Source: Embleya scabrispora DSM 41855 (GTDB taxonomy: Bacteria > Actinomycetota > Actinomycetes > Streptomycetales > Streptomycetaceae). Taken from it: a stretch of 58,809 bases of DNA. Position 1 is the first letter of the stretch, and each line of letters opens with the position of its first letter. This document shows, piece after piece, positions 8,016 through 15,280 of the stretch. The stretch covers positions 1-58,809 of the forward strand of contig NZ_KB889698.1 of NCBI RefSeq assembly GCF_000372745.1, given 5' to 3'. Position numbers and translations under genes: made by a program. The notes under the pieces were generated by a model. The model was not told the DNA's origin. It saw only the letters and a list, made by a program, of their open reading frames with translations, and did no database searches.

Positions 8016-8651
8016 TCAGAAGCACTCCAGGCTCGGGCCGCCGACCTTCAGGTGCAGGTCGTTGAGCCAGAACTTGCCTGCCTGGACCATCCACGCGGAC
8101 TGGTTCACGTTGGTGAACTTCGCCTTGGTGGCCTGTTGGCCGAACATGTTCGGGGCGCCGTTGCCGATGTCCTTGGGACCCTTGGCCCACGGGACGCCGT
8201 TGTCCTTGCCCATGGTCGACGCGTCCACGCCGATGTCGATGTTCTCGAAGTAGGCGTCACCGTCGAGCGAATCCATCGAGAGCGTCATGTTCTCGGCCTT
8301 CGCGGGCCGACCGTTCCCACCCGCCTTGATCTGCATGACGAGCGGAGTGCCGGGCACGCGCACCGACTGACACATGTTGGTGATCTGCGCGGTGCCGAGC
8401 GCCGCCGTGGCCACCGGAACGTCGGCGCCGTTCTTGCGCTTGAGCGCCTCGCCGTACTGCGAGAAGTCGGTCGCGTCCATCTCGTCCGCGTGCACCTTGA
8501 AGTTGCCACCGGACACCGTGATGTTGACCGGCACAACACCGTTGGCGACCCCCGCGAACACACCGACGGTCATCGCCGCGACCGGTATGAGGGTGATGCC
8601 GAACCGCTTCCAGCGAGTCTTGCCGCTACCCGCCTGAACCTTCTTGTCCAT
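8016..8651 (-). CDS. DUF6230 family membrane-anchored protein
   Basis: 211 residues; the ATG is preceded by GAGGAGGACC. A basic N-terminus (KTRWKRF) and one hydrophobic segment (GITLIPVAAMTVGVFAGVANG, about residues 18-38) give a membrane anchor or uncleaved signal. The rest is an exported domain (ITVSGGNFKVHADEMDATDF, ITNMCQSVRVPG, CF at the end). The pattern matches the actinobacterial DUF6230 family, often labelled cholesterol esterase without evidence. The DUF6114 gene follows on the same strand 76 bp downstream. Biochemical function is unknown. A TACC..AGTAA operator-like repeat lies 211 bp upstream. Confidence 0.75.
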   Translation of the reverse strand: MDKKVQAGSGKTRWKRFGITLIPVAAMTVGVFAGVANGVVPVNITVSGGNFKVHADEMDATDFSQYGEALKRKNGADVPVATAALGTAQITNMCQSVRVPGTPLVMQIKAGGNGRPAKAENMTLSMDSLDGDAYFENIDIGVDASTMGKDNGVPWAKGPKDIGNGAPNMFGQQATKAKFTNVNQSAWMVQAGKFWLNDLHLKVGGPSLECF

Positions 8652-8861
8652 GGTCCTCCTCGGGACAGAATCCCCTCCTCATGCGGACCAGGGCCGCACG
8701 TGGCGGGGCATGGAGGGAGGGCCTGCCTGTCCTGGGACGGACCGGCACGGCCTGGATGGGGAGGTCCGCGTCCGAGCCACCGACCGGCTGCCGGGGCGAA
8801 TGGGACACGGATCGAGCGGCCCGATCATCTTTCACGACCGGGTCGGCACACAAGAGGTTCG

Positions 8862-8875
8862 TTACCGGCGAGTAA
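8862..8875. promoter_or_regulatory. Operator-like inverted repeat TTACCGGCGAGTAA
   Basis: TTACC/T and GGTAA-type half-sites, extended to CGTTAC...GTAACG at 8860-8877. Closely related repeats occur before the TetR gene, mce, ccr and ethylmalonyl-CoA mutase in this window. It lies upstream of the DUF6230/DUF6114 operon. Confidence 0.6.
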
Positions 8876-9038
8876 CGCCGACTTGGGGACAGCACCCTTC
8901 GCCGCATCACAGCGCGACGCCGGCGCCGGCACAGGCCATCCGATTTCATCGGATTAGTCCATTGAAAGGTCACCTGTAAGTGACCAAATGCCACGCAGGG
9001 CCAGGGATATGTCCCTTAGTCAAAGATGGGTAAAGACA

Positions 9039-9077
9039 AAGCCCCGGCCGCTCTCGAGACGAGAACGACCAGGGCTT
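9039..9077 (-). terminator. Rho-independent terminator of the thioredoxin-TPR gene
   Basis: Arms 9039-9055 and 9061-9077 pair over 17 positions, with a few imperfect pairs, around a 5-nt loop. Read on the minus strand it is followed by a T-rich tail. It lies 43 bp beyond the stop at 9121. Confidence 0.8.
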
Positions 9078-9120
9078 CATCGACAAGACAAGACGTCCGA
9101 CGCGGATCGGGGGACCAGGA

Positions 9121-10074
9121 TCAGAAGAGCACGCCCGCAAGCGCCATTCGCGCCTTGGGCACCCTCGGGTCGTCCGCGCCGACGATCTCGAACAGGTCGA
9201 GCAGATGCAGGCGCGCCTTGTTCCGGTCCTCGCCCGCGGTCCGCCGCACGGTCTCCACGAGTCGGGCGAACGCCTCGTCCGCCCGGCCGTCCAAGATGTC
9301 CAGGTCGGCCGCGAGCGTCTGCGCCGCGACGTCGTCCGGGTGTTCGGCGGCATCCACGCGCGCCTTGTCCGTGTCCACGCCCTGCGTGCGCAGCAGGAGT
9401 TCGGTGTTGATCAGACCGAGCTTGGCCTCGGCGTGTGCCGGGTGGTCGGAGATCACGTTCCGGAAGGCCTGGGCCGCGCCGTCCAGATCGCCGGCCTCCA
9501 GGGCCTCGTCGGCGGCCGCGAGCAGCGGGTCGCCGGCGGGCTCCTCCTCGGCCTCGGCGGGCGCGTCGGCGGGCTCGCCGTCGACCACGACGCCGGTCAG
9601 GCCGAATCGCTCCTCACCGAGTTGCACGAGTTGATCCAGCACCTGCCGGGCCTGCTGCTCGGGTACCACGCCCTGGAACAGCGGTGCGAGTTGACCACCC
9701 AGGACCGCCATCACGGCGGGAATGCCCTGAATGCCGAACTCCTGGGCGAGACGCGGGTTGGCGTCGACATCGATCTTGGCGAGCACGAAGCGGCCGGCGT
9801 ACTCCTCGGCCAGGCGCTCCAACAGCGGGCTCAGCTGTTTGCACGGCTGGCACCACTCGGCCCAGAAGTCGATCACTACGGGGGCCTGTTGGGAGAGCGC
9901 GAGCACCTCGGTCTCGAAGGTGGCCTCGGTGACGTCGATGACGACCCGTTGGGCACCGGACGCGGCGGCGGGCTTCCCGGCCGGCGCGGCCGCACGCTTG
10001 GCGGCGTTGTCGGCGGCGGCCTTGACCGCGCCGAGGTCGACTACTCCGCGCATGGACATGTTCCGTGGCTGCAT
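9121..10074 (-). CDS. Thioredoxin-TPR protein (CnoX/YbbN-like)
   Basis: 317 residues from the ATG at 10074, with GGGGGAAG 9 nt upstream; an upstream TTG at 10098 is less likely. An N-terminal leader (MQPRNMSMRGVVDLGAVKAA) precedes a thioredoxin domain at residues ~45-155 with the active site WCQPC (C75, C78) and the cis-proline motif GIPAV. A short acidic linker (EPADAPAEAEEEPAGD) leads to a TPR-like helical C-terminus (residues ~175-317). The architecture matches CnoX/YbbN proteins, which combine redox and holdase functions in protein homeostasis. Unlike E. coli CnoX it keeps both cysteines, so it may be redox-active. Cytoplasmic. A TGACGGGCCGTCA palindrome lies 120 bp upstream. Confidence 0.85.
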   Translation of the reverse strand: MQPRNMSMRGVVDLGAVKAAADNAAKRAAAPAGKPAAASGAQRVVIDVTEATFETEVLALSQQAPVVIDFWAEWCQPCKQLSPLLERLAEEYAGRFVLAKIDVDANPRLAQEFGIQGIPAVMAVLGGQLAPLFQGVVPEQQARQVLDQLVQLGEERFGLTGVVVDGEPADAPAEAEEEPAGDPLLAAADEALEAGDLDGAAQAFRNVISDHPAHAEAKLGLINTELLLRTQGVDTDKARVDAAEHPDDVAAQTLAADLDILDGRADEAFARLVETVRRTAGEDRNKARLHLLDLFEIVGADDPRVPKARMALAGVLF

Positions 10075-10193
10075 GTAGACATCTTCCCCCGAGAGCAAGC
10101 CGAACGATGCACGGGGCGACTCACGGGTGCACGTCGATGCCTCGTCGCGCCCCGGTCCCCGCAGGATGCGGGCCCGGGACGGACGACGACCCT

Positions 10194-10206
10194 TGACGGG
10201 CCGTCA
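10194..10206. promoter_or_regulatory. Palindrome TGACGGGCCGTCA upstream of the thioredoxin-TPR gene
   Basis: Six-base arms around a central G, 120 bp upstream of the start at 10074. The identical 13-mer occurs at 56812-56824 upstream of the 3-hydroxybutyryl-CoA dehydrogenase gene. It is probably a repressor operator; the binding protein is unknown. Confidence 0.5.
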
Positions 10207-10339
10207 GTCGCGATCGTGTGCTCGAATCCCCATCCAGGCACTGCGATTCGCTACGGCTCGTAGCGTAAGGGGAGCGTCGGGGAGAATGCGACCGTAGGAT
10301 CCGTAATGGCGGATGTGAGTTGCACCACCGCCGCGCACC

Positions 10340-10353
10340 GTACCAGCCGGTAA
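10340..10353. promoter_or_regulatory. Operator-like repeat GTACCAGCCGGTAA before the TetR gene
   Basis: It ends 11 bp before the GTG of the TetR gene, a position that suits autorepression. It matches sites upstream of mce, ccr and ethylmalonyl-CoA mutase. Confidence 0.65.
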
Positions 10354-10364
10354 CATGACCGACC

Positions 10365-10988
10365 GTGTACCGGGAATCGGCTGGAGACCAGGCGGACGAG
10401 CCGCCCACGCAGCGCAAGGGACGCCCGCGCAGCACCACCGCGGACGACGCGATCCTGGACGCGGCGCGCTCGCTGCTGGCCGACGGCGGATGGGCCGGGT
10501 TGACCATGGGGGACGTCGCCGCGCGGGCGGGAGTGGCCAAGACCACGCTGTACCGCCGCTGGCACTCCAAGCACGACCTGGCCATCGCCGCGGTCACGGA
10601 GATGCTCGGCACACTCGACCTGCCGGATCAGGGTCCGGACCTGCGCGCGGACATCGAGGACGTGGTCCGCCGCTTCGCCGCGCTCCTGGGCCGCCCGGAG
10701 ATGCGCACGGCCCTGATGGGCCTGGTCGCCGACTCCACCAGCGACCCGGCCCTGCGGCGCCGCATCCGCGAAGAGGTCGTCGATCCGCAAAAACGCCTCG
10801 TCGTCGAGGGCCGCGCCCGCGCCGGGTCCCGAGGCGAGATCACCGCCCCCGGCGACATAGACGTCGACCTGATCTTCGACATCATCGCCGGCACGGTGGT
10901 CCAACACATCCTGGTAAGCGCCGAACCCGCCTCCGACGCCTGGGTCCAACGCTTCACCACGTTCGTGGTAGGCGGCATGCTCCCGTAA
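10365..10988 (+). CDS. TetR family transcriptional regulator
   Basis: 207 residues, GTG start. The TetR HTH occupies residues ~22-70: DDAILDAARSLLADGGWAGLTMGDVAARAGVAKTTLYRRWHSKHDL is a textbook match ending in the TLYRRW helix. The C-terminal ligand domain ends in a TetR_C-like helix pair (FDIIAGTVVQHILVSAEPA). A 14-bp inverted repeat sits just before the start, which suggests autoregulation. The same repeat precedes several acyl-CoA genes in this window, so this protein is the natural candidate for their regulator, possibly sensing an acyl-CoA. That link is inferred, not shown. Confidence 0.9.
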   Translation: MYRESAGDQADEPPTQRKGRPRSTTADDAILDAARSLLADGGWAGLTMGDVAARAGVAKTTLYRRWHSKHDLAIAAVTEMLGTLDLPDQGPDLRADIEDVVRRFAALLGRPEMRTALMGLVADSTSDPALRRRIREEVVDPQKRLVVEGRARAGSRGEITAPGDIDVDLIFDIIAGTVVQHILVSAEPASDAWVQRFTTFVVGGMLP

Positions 10989-11025
10989 CCCCACCCGACA
11001 CTCCAAGCACCCGACCAAGCCGAGA

Positions 11026-11104
11026 CGCACTCGGCCCGGCCGGCGCCTGGGGCAATCAGCCCGGCCGGCGCATGAGGCCACCTTGCGCCGCCGGGCCGAG
11101 TGCG
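11026..11104. terminator. Bidirectional terminator with interspersed GC-rich repeats
   Basis: Arms 11026-11040 and 11090-11104 are exact 15-bp reverse complements. Between them are copies of a short element of the form CCCGGCCGGCGC(N)TGRGGC (around 11034-11052 and 11059-11078). The structure lies between the convergent TetR and icmA genes. Confidence 0.65.
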
Positions 11105-11147
11105 CGTGAGGCCACCGATGCCGAAGGCGAGGCCGACCGCGACCCCC

Positions 11148-12836
11148 TCAGAATCGCGCCGGCTCCGTATACGTGCCCCACTCCTCCCGAAGGACATCGC
11201 AGATCTCCCCGAGCGTCGCCTCCACCCGAGCCGCCGCCAACATCGGCGGCACCAGATTCCCCGAGCCCCGCGCGACATCCCGCATCGCGGCCAACGCCGC
11301 GTTCACCGCCGCCTGGTCCCGCTCGCCCCGCCGCACACCGAGCGCCGACACCTGGTCCCGCTCGACCTCGTGGCTGACCCGCATGATCTCCAGGTCGCCG
11401 GTCACCGAACCCTCGTGGCAGTTGACCCCCACCACACGCTTGTCGCCCTTCTCCACCGCCCGCTGATAGCGGAACGCCGACTCGGCGATCTCCCCGGTGA
11501 ACCACCCGTCCTCGATGCCGCGCAGGATGCCCGACGTCATCGGCCCGATCGGGTGCGGCGACGTCTCGCCCAGCTCGCGGATCCGCGCGAACGTCGCCTC
11601 CGCCTCGGCCTCCAGCCGATCCGTGAGCGCCTCGACGTACCAGGACCCGCCCAGCGGGTCGGCCACCGCCGCGACCCCGGTCTCCTCCATCAGCACCTGC
11701 TGGGTGCGCAGCGCGATCTCCGCGGCCTGCGCACTGGGCAGTGCCAGCGTCTCGTCCAGCGCGTTGGTGTGCAGCGAGTTGGTGCCGCCGAGCACCGCCG
11801 CGAGCGCCTCGACCGCGGTGCGCACCACGTTGTTGTACGGCTGCTGCGCGGTCAGCGAGACACCGGCCGTCTGGGTGTGGAAGCGCAGCCACTGCGCCTT
11901 GGCGGTCTTGGCGCCGTACACGTCACGCATCCACCGCGCCCAGATCCGGCGCGCCGCGCGGAACTTGGCGATCTCCTCGAAGAAGTCCACGTGCGCGTCG
12001 AAGAAGAACGACAGCCCCGGCCCGAACACGTCCACGTCCATGCCGCGCGACAGGCCCAGTTCGACGTAGCCGAAGCCGTTGGCCAGCGTGTACGCGAGCT
12101 CCTGCGCGGCCGTCGCACCGGCCTCGCGGATGTGGTAGCCGGACACCGAAAGTGGCTTGTACGCCGGGATCTCGGCCGCGCAGTACTCCATCAGGTCGCC
12201 GATCAGCCGCAGATGCGGCTCGGGAGCGAACAGCCACTCCTTCTGCGCGATGTACTCCTTGAAGATGTCGGTCTGCAGCGTGCCGTTGAGCGCGCCGATG
12301 TCCACGCCCTGCCGCTCGGCCGCGACCAGGTACATGCAAAACGCCGGCACCGCCGGGCCCGAGATGGTCATCGACGTGGTCACGTCGCCGAGCGGGATGT
12401 CGCGGAAGAGCACATCCATGTCGGCCGCCGAGTCCACCGCGACGCCGCAGTGCCCGACCTCGCCGAGCGAGCGTTCGTCGTCGCTGTCGCGGCCCATCAG
12501 GGTGGGCATGTCGAACGCGACCGACAGGCCGCCGCCACCGTTCGCCAGAATCATCCGGTAGCGCTCGTTGGTCTGCTCGGCGTTGCCGAACCCGGCGAAC
12601 TGCCGGATGGTCCACGCCCGGCCGCGATAGCCGGTCGGGTACAGACCGCGCGTGTAGGGAAACTCGCCCGGCCAGCCGATCCGCTCGAAGCCCTCGTAGG
12701 GCTGATCGGCGGGCGGCCCGTAGACCGGCTCCACCTCGAGTTCGGACAGGGTGGTGCGGCGCATGTCCTCGTTGCGGACCTTGTCGTACCGGTCCTGCCA
12801 GCGCCGCCGACCCTCTTCGATGTCCTCGGTATTCAC
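11148..12836 (-). CDS. icmA: Isobutyryl-CoA mutase large subunit
   Basis: 562 residues from the GTG at 12836, with ACAGGAG just upstream. The frame extends further to 12887, but this start reproduces the family numbering. The protein is the catalytic (substrate-binding) half of a B12-dependent acyl-CoA mutase and ends without the cobalamin-binding domain, as in IcmA; the small subunit IcmB must be encoded elsewhere. Two diagnostic residues fit isobutyryl-CoA rather than methylmalonyl-CoA: F80 in IRQFAGF (Tyr in MCM) and Q198 in KEYIAQKEW (Arg in MCM). The enzyme interconverts isobutyryl-CoA and n-butyryl-CoA, linking valine breakdown to butyryl-CoA and the ethylmalonyl-CoA route. A perfect 20-bp palindrome lies 57 bp upstream. 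Confidence 0.93.
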   Translation of the reverse strand: MNTEDIEEGRRRWQDRYDKVRNEDMRRTTLSELEVEPVYGPPADQPYEGFERIGWPGEFPYTRGLYPTGYRGRAWTIRQFAGFGNAEQTNERYRMILANGGGGLSVAFDMPTLMGRDSDDERSLGEVGHCGVAVDSAADMDVLFRDIPLGDVTTSMTISGPAVPAFCMYLVAAERQGVDIGALNGTLQTDIFKEYIAQKEWLFAPEPHLRLIGDLMEYCAAEIPAYKPLSVSGYHIREAGATAAQELAYTLANGFGYVELGLSRGMDVDVFGPGLSFFFDAHVDFFEEIAKFRAARRIWARWMRDVYGAKTAKAQWLRFHTQTAGVSLTAQQPYNNVVRTAVEALAAVLGGTNSLHTNALDETLALPSAQAAEIALRTQQVLMEETGVAAVADPLGGSWYVEALTDRLEAEAEATFARIRELGETSPHPIGPMTSGILRGIEDGWFTGEIAESAFRYQRAVEKGDKRVVGVNCHEGSVTGDLEIMRVSHEVERDQVSALGVRRGERDQAAVNAALAAMRDVARGSGNLVPPMLAAARVEATLGEICDVLREEWGTYTEPARF

Positions 12837-12892
12837 GTGGCTCCTGTCCGCTGCCGTCGTCGTAGGACCCATTCCCGCGCGGCACAAGAAAA

Positions 12893-12912
12893 TTACTAGG
12901 ACGTCCTAGTAA
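12893..12912. promoter_or_regulatory. Perfect 20-bp palindrome upstream of icmA
   Basis: TTACTAGGACGTCCTAGTAA is fully self-complementary and lies 57-76 bp upstream of the icmA start, inside the expected promoter. It is probably the operator of a dimeric repressor. It is unlike the 14-bp TACC..GGTAA sites. Confidence 0.75.
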
Positions 12913-12971
12913 ATGTCCACGACCCCGAGCGCGCCCCCGAGACTCGGCCCCGCGCAAGGCCCCGGAAACGC

Positions 12972-13002
12972 CGAAGCCCCCGACGGGACGTCGGAGGCTT
13001 CG
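12972..13002 (-). terminator. Terminator downstream of the DUF3817 genes
   Basis: Arms 12972-12983 and 12991-13002 pair with one mismatch around CGGGACG. It lies 42 bp beyond the stop of the second DUF3817 gene and upstream of the icmA promoter, insulating the two units. Confidence 0.7.
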
Positions 13003-13043
13003 AAGGCACGCGGGACCGGGGCGCGCGGCCCGGCGGCGACCGC

Positions 13044-13361
13044 TCAGGCGGTGGCCGGCGCAGCGGTCGGCTCGACCAGCTTGTGCTTCATCTTGTAGTC
13101 GAAGACGAACGGGCCGAACGGCGGAATCGCCGCGATGAAGGCGAGCAGCGTGGTCTTGTTGTCCCACGACAGCTTGGTGCGCACGTCCATCAGGGCCAGC
13201 AGGTACAGGATGAACATGACCGCGTGCAGCAGGCCCAGCGGCATGACCAGGTTGATGTCCGAGATCCGGCTCAGCAACGAGCCGAAGACGAGCAGAAGCA
13301 GGAACGAACAGCCCTCGGCGATCGAGATCACCTTGAAGCGGCCGACAGCGGTGGAAAGCAT
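13044..13361 (-). CDS. DUF3817 small membrane protein
   Basis: 105 residues from the ATG at 13361, preceded by GAGG. The family pattern is clear: FKVISIAEGCSFLLLLVFGS (first membrane helix), PLGLLHAVMFILYLLAL (second), then a third around LLAFIAAIPPFGPFVFDYK. DUF3817 proteins are small three-helix integral membrane proteins common in actinobacteria, function unknown. A second member of the family lies just upstream on the same strand, so the pair may form a hetero-oligomer. Confidence 0.85.
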   Translation of the reverse strand: MLSTAVGRFKVISIAEGCSFLLLLVFGSLLSRISDINLVMPLGLLHAVMFILYLLALMDVRTKLSWDNKTTLLAFIAAIPPFGPFVFDYKMKHKLVEPTAAPATA

Positions 13362-13474
13362 GGGGGATCCTCGGGGGAAGCGGATACGTATCGGGCTGAC
13401 TGCGAGCCGACGACGCGTGCCGAGCGGCCACGAACCGGGCGGACCGGGCAGACGGAGCGGCTGGGGCGGACGGC

Positions 13475-13837
13475 TCAGGCGGTGGCGCCGGCGGTTTCCA
13501 GTCCGCGCTCCCGGACCGCCTCGACGGCCTTGCGCTCGGCGAAGAACGACGCGAGCGGGATCGTGCCGGCGACCATCATCAGCAGCATGCGTTCGAACTT
13601 CCACTTCATCTTGCTGCTGAGATCGAACGTGACGACCAGGTAGATCATGAAGAGCAAGCCGTGGGCCTGGCTGACGTAGAGCGTCGCCTTCTCACCCGTG
13701 TCGAACCCGTACTTGAGGACCATGCACAGGCACAGGACCAGGAGCATGCACCCGGTGATCCAGGCCATCACCCGGTAACGGGTCAATACGACAGGCTTCA
13801 CGGCAGCACCTTCGGTAACGGCGGCTTCGACGACCAC
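13475..13837 (-). CDS. DUF3817 small membrane protein (paralogue)
   Basis: 120 residues from a GTG at 13837; an internal GTG giving a start at KPVVLTRYRVMAW is also possible. Three hydrophobic helices (MAWITGCMLLVLCLCMVL, YVSQAHGLLFMIYLVVTFDL, LLMMVAGTIPLASFFAE) match DUF3817, including the QAHGLLFMIYL stretch that parallels LLHAVMFILYL in the neighbour. The gap to the next gene is 113 bp. Function unknown. Tandem paralogous pairs of this family between icmA and a MarR gene are part of the conserved neighbourhood. Confidence 0.8.
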   Translation of the reverse strand: MVVEAAVTEGAAVKPVVLTRYRVMAWITGCMLLVLCLCMVLKYGFDTGEKATLYVSQAHGLLFMIYLVVTFDLSSKMKWKFERMLLMMVAGTIPLASFFAERKAVEAVRERGLETAGATA

Positions 13838-13977
13838 GTCGACCGCTTTTCACAATGGCGCATGCAGCTTACGTCGCCGGCACCGGGGTCCCCGAATCCG
13901 CCCCTCCCCACCGTTATGTGCCGACCGGTACGCACCGGCCGTGCCTCGGCCGAGTCGCACTCCGGGTCGCGCTCCCG

Positions 13978-14580
13978 CTACGCGTCGGCCGAATCGCGCT
14001 CCGCGCGGATCGGCGCCGGCACCGAGGCGTCCTCCGCCGCGGTCTCCTCGACCCGGAAGTCGCCCGCGTCCACCCGCAACACCCGCAGCAGGTCGAACAA
14101 CTGGGCGCATTGCTCCGGGGTGTACGCGCCGAGCCCGAACTCGCGCGCGGTCAGGTCCCGCGTGGCCCGCTCGGTGACGTCGCGGCCCTTGTCGGTGATC
14201 ACCGCGAGCACACCCCGCCCGTCGCGCGGGTTCGGCCGGCGGGCGACCAGTTCGGCCTGCTCCAGGCGGTCGATCGTGTTGGTCACACTCGTCGGGTGGA
14301 CCATCAGCCGCTCACCGATCCGGGACAGCGGCAACGAGCCGGTCCGGCTGAAGGTGAGCAGTACCAGTGCCTCGTAGCGGGCGAAGGTCAGCCCGTACGG
14401 CTTGAGCACCGCGTCGGCGCCCGCGAGCAGGATCTGCTGGGCACGCATGATCGAGGTGATGGCGACCATCGGCGGGCACTCCCCCCAGTGCTCTCGCCAG
14501 TGCTCGTCGGCACGCGTGATCGGATCGAAGGGGAGATTCAGTGGCTTCGGCACGGGCCGAGCGTAGTGGAGGTTACCCAT
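13978..14580 (-). CDS. MarR family transcriptional regulator
   Basis: 200 residues from the ATG at 14580; a GTG at 14553 (PKPLNLPFDPI) is an alternative, and neither has a strong ribosome site. Winged-helix core: RYEALVLLTFSRTGSLPLSRIGERLMVHPTSVTNTIDRLEQAELVARRPNPRDGRGVLAVITDKG, which is a complete MarR HTH and wing. The C-terminal tail is acidic. It is divergent from a second MarR gene starting at 14724, and the shared 143-bp spacer probably holds both promoters. Its ligand is unknown; its neighbours suggest acyl-CoA metabolism. Confidence 0.88.
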   Translation of the reverse strand: MGNLHYARPVPKPLNLPFDPITRADEHWREHWGECPPMVAITSIMRAQQILLAGADAVLKPYGLTFARYEALVLLTFSRTGSLPLSRIGERLMVHPTSVTNTIDRLEQAELVARRPNPRDGRGVLAVITDKGRDVTERATRDLTAREFGLGAYTPEQCAQLFDLLRVLRVDAGDFRVEETAAEDASVPAPIRAERDSADA

Positions 14581-14689
14581 CGGTCACGTGGCTGTCTCAC
14601 GTCTCGCGCATACCCCCACGCGTATGCCGCGCGGCCGGCCGTGAGCGCCGGCACGCGACGCGCCGATGGACCGCGACGACCAAAGGTCA

Positions 14690-14717
14690 TTCAATCTTCA
14701 ACTATTTTCGGTATTCT
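14690..14717 (+). promoter_or_regulatory. Promoter for the second MarR gene; leaderless mRNA likely
   Basis: A -35-like TTCAAT (14690-14695) and a -10-like TATTCT (14712-14717) are separated by 16 bp. The ATG follows 6 bp after the -10, and there is no ribosome-binding sequence, so the transcript probably starts at the A of the start codon. The stretch is notably AT-rich. Confidence 0.55.
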
Positions 14718-14723
14718 CTGTAC

Positions 14724-15224
14724 ATGACCGAATCCGAGCCCAGGTGGCTGAGCGACGAAGACCAGCGCGTCTGGCGCCGGATCATCGCGGTGATCAACAT
14801 GCTGCCGCCGCGGTTGGAGCGCGAACTCCAGCGCACGCACGGGTTGTCCCTGCACGACTACCAGATCCTGGTCCAGCTCTCCGAGCACCCGGACCGGGAG
14901 GTGCGGCTGAGCGATCTCGCCGAGGCGACGCAGCAGTCCAAGAGCCGGCTCTCGCACCAGATGACCCGGATGGAGAACGCCGGCCTGGTGGCGCGCCGCA
15001 ACTGTCCCACCGATCGGCGCGGCGCCTTCGCGGTGCTCACCGAGGAGGGTTGGCGAGTGCTCGAAGCCGCGGCGCCCACGCATGTGGAAAGCGTCCGCGA
15101 GCACCTGATGGACGTGATGACGCCCGCCCAGAAGCAGATCGTCGGCGAGGCGTTCGGCGCGGTGGCCGACAAACTCCGCCCGGCCACCCGCCCCACGGCC
15201 TGCCCGTCCCTGAAACAGCCCTGA
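14724..15224 (+). CDS. MarR family transcriptional regulator
   Basis: 166 residues, ATG start without a ribosome site. The MarR fold is clear: SLHDYQILVQLSEHPDREVRLSDLAEATQQSKSRLSHQMTRMENAGLVARRNCPTDRRGAFAVLTEEGW contains the recognition helix (SKSRLSHQMTRMENAGLV) and the wing (DRRGAFAVLT). It belongs to the common short MarR type with N-terminal WLSDEDQRVWR. It is divergently placed from the MarR gene at 13978-14580. Regulated genes are unknown; autoregulation through the AT-rich promoter is plausible. Confidence 0.9.
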   Translation: MTESEPRWLSDEDQRVWRRIIAVINMLPPRLERELQRTHGLSLHDYQILVQLSEHPDREVRLSDLAEATQQSKSRLSHQMTRMENAGLVARRNCPTDRRGAFAVLTEEGWRVLEAAAPTHVESVREHLMDVMTPAQKQIVGEAFGAVADKLRPATRPTACPSLKQP

Positions 15225-15280
15225 CCGACCGACCCAACCGAAGCCGGCCCACCCCTCGACCGGGCCGGGCCGACTCGCGA

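Larger units (their letters stand above)
8652..9120. other. Intergenic region: DUF6230 promoter side and thioredoxin terminator
   Basis: No credible gene. It holds a 14-bp operator-like repeat (8862-8875), an inverted repeat GGTCAC-6-GTGACC at 8968-8985, and the U-tailed terminator of the downstream minus-strand gene at 9039-9077. It is visibly more AT-rich than its surroundings around 8940-9040, as expected for promoter and terminator DNA. Confidence 0.7.

Noticed and set aside
10989-12834. Cobalamin riboswitch upstream of the B12-dependent mutase or adenosyltransferase genes
   Set aside because: I looked for the B12-box-type conserved stretch before icmA, the ethylmalonyl-CoA mutase and the adenosyltransferase and saw none. 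The leaders are short or hold simple palindromes.
14573-14586. TTACCCATCGGTCA at the MarR start as a further regulon site
   Set aside because: Only the left half-site matches; the right half is GGTCA. Not counted in the operator family.
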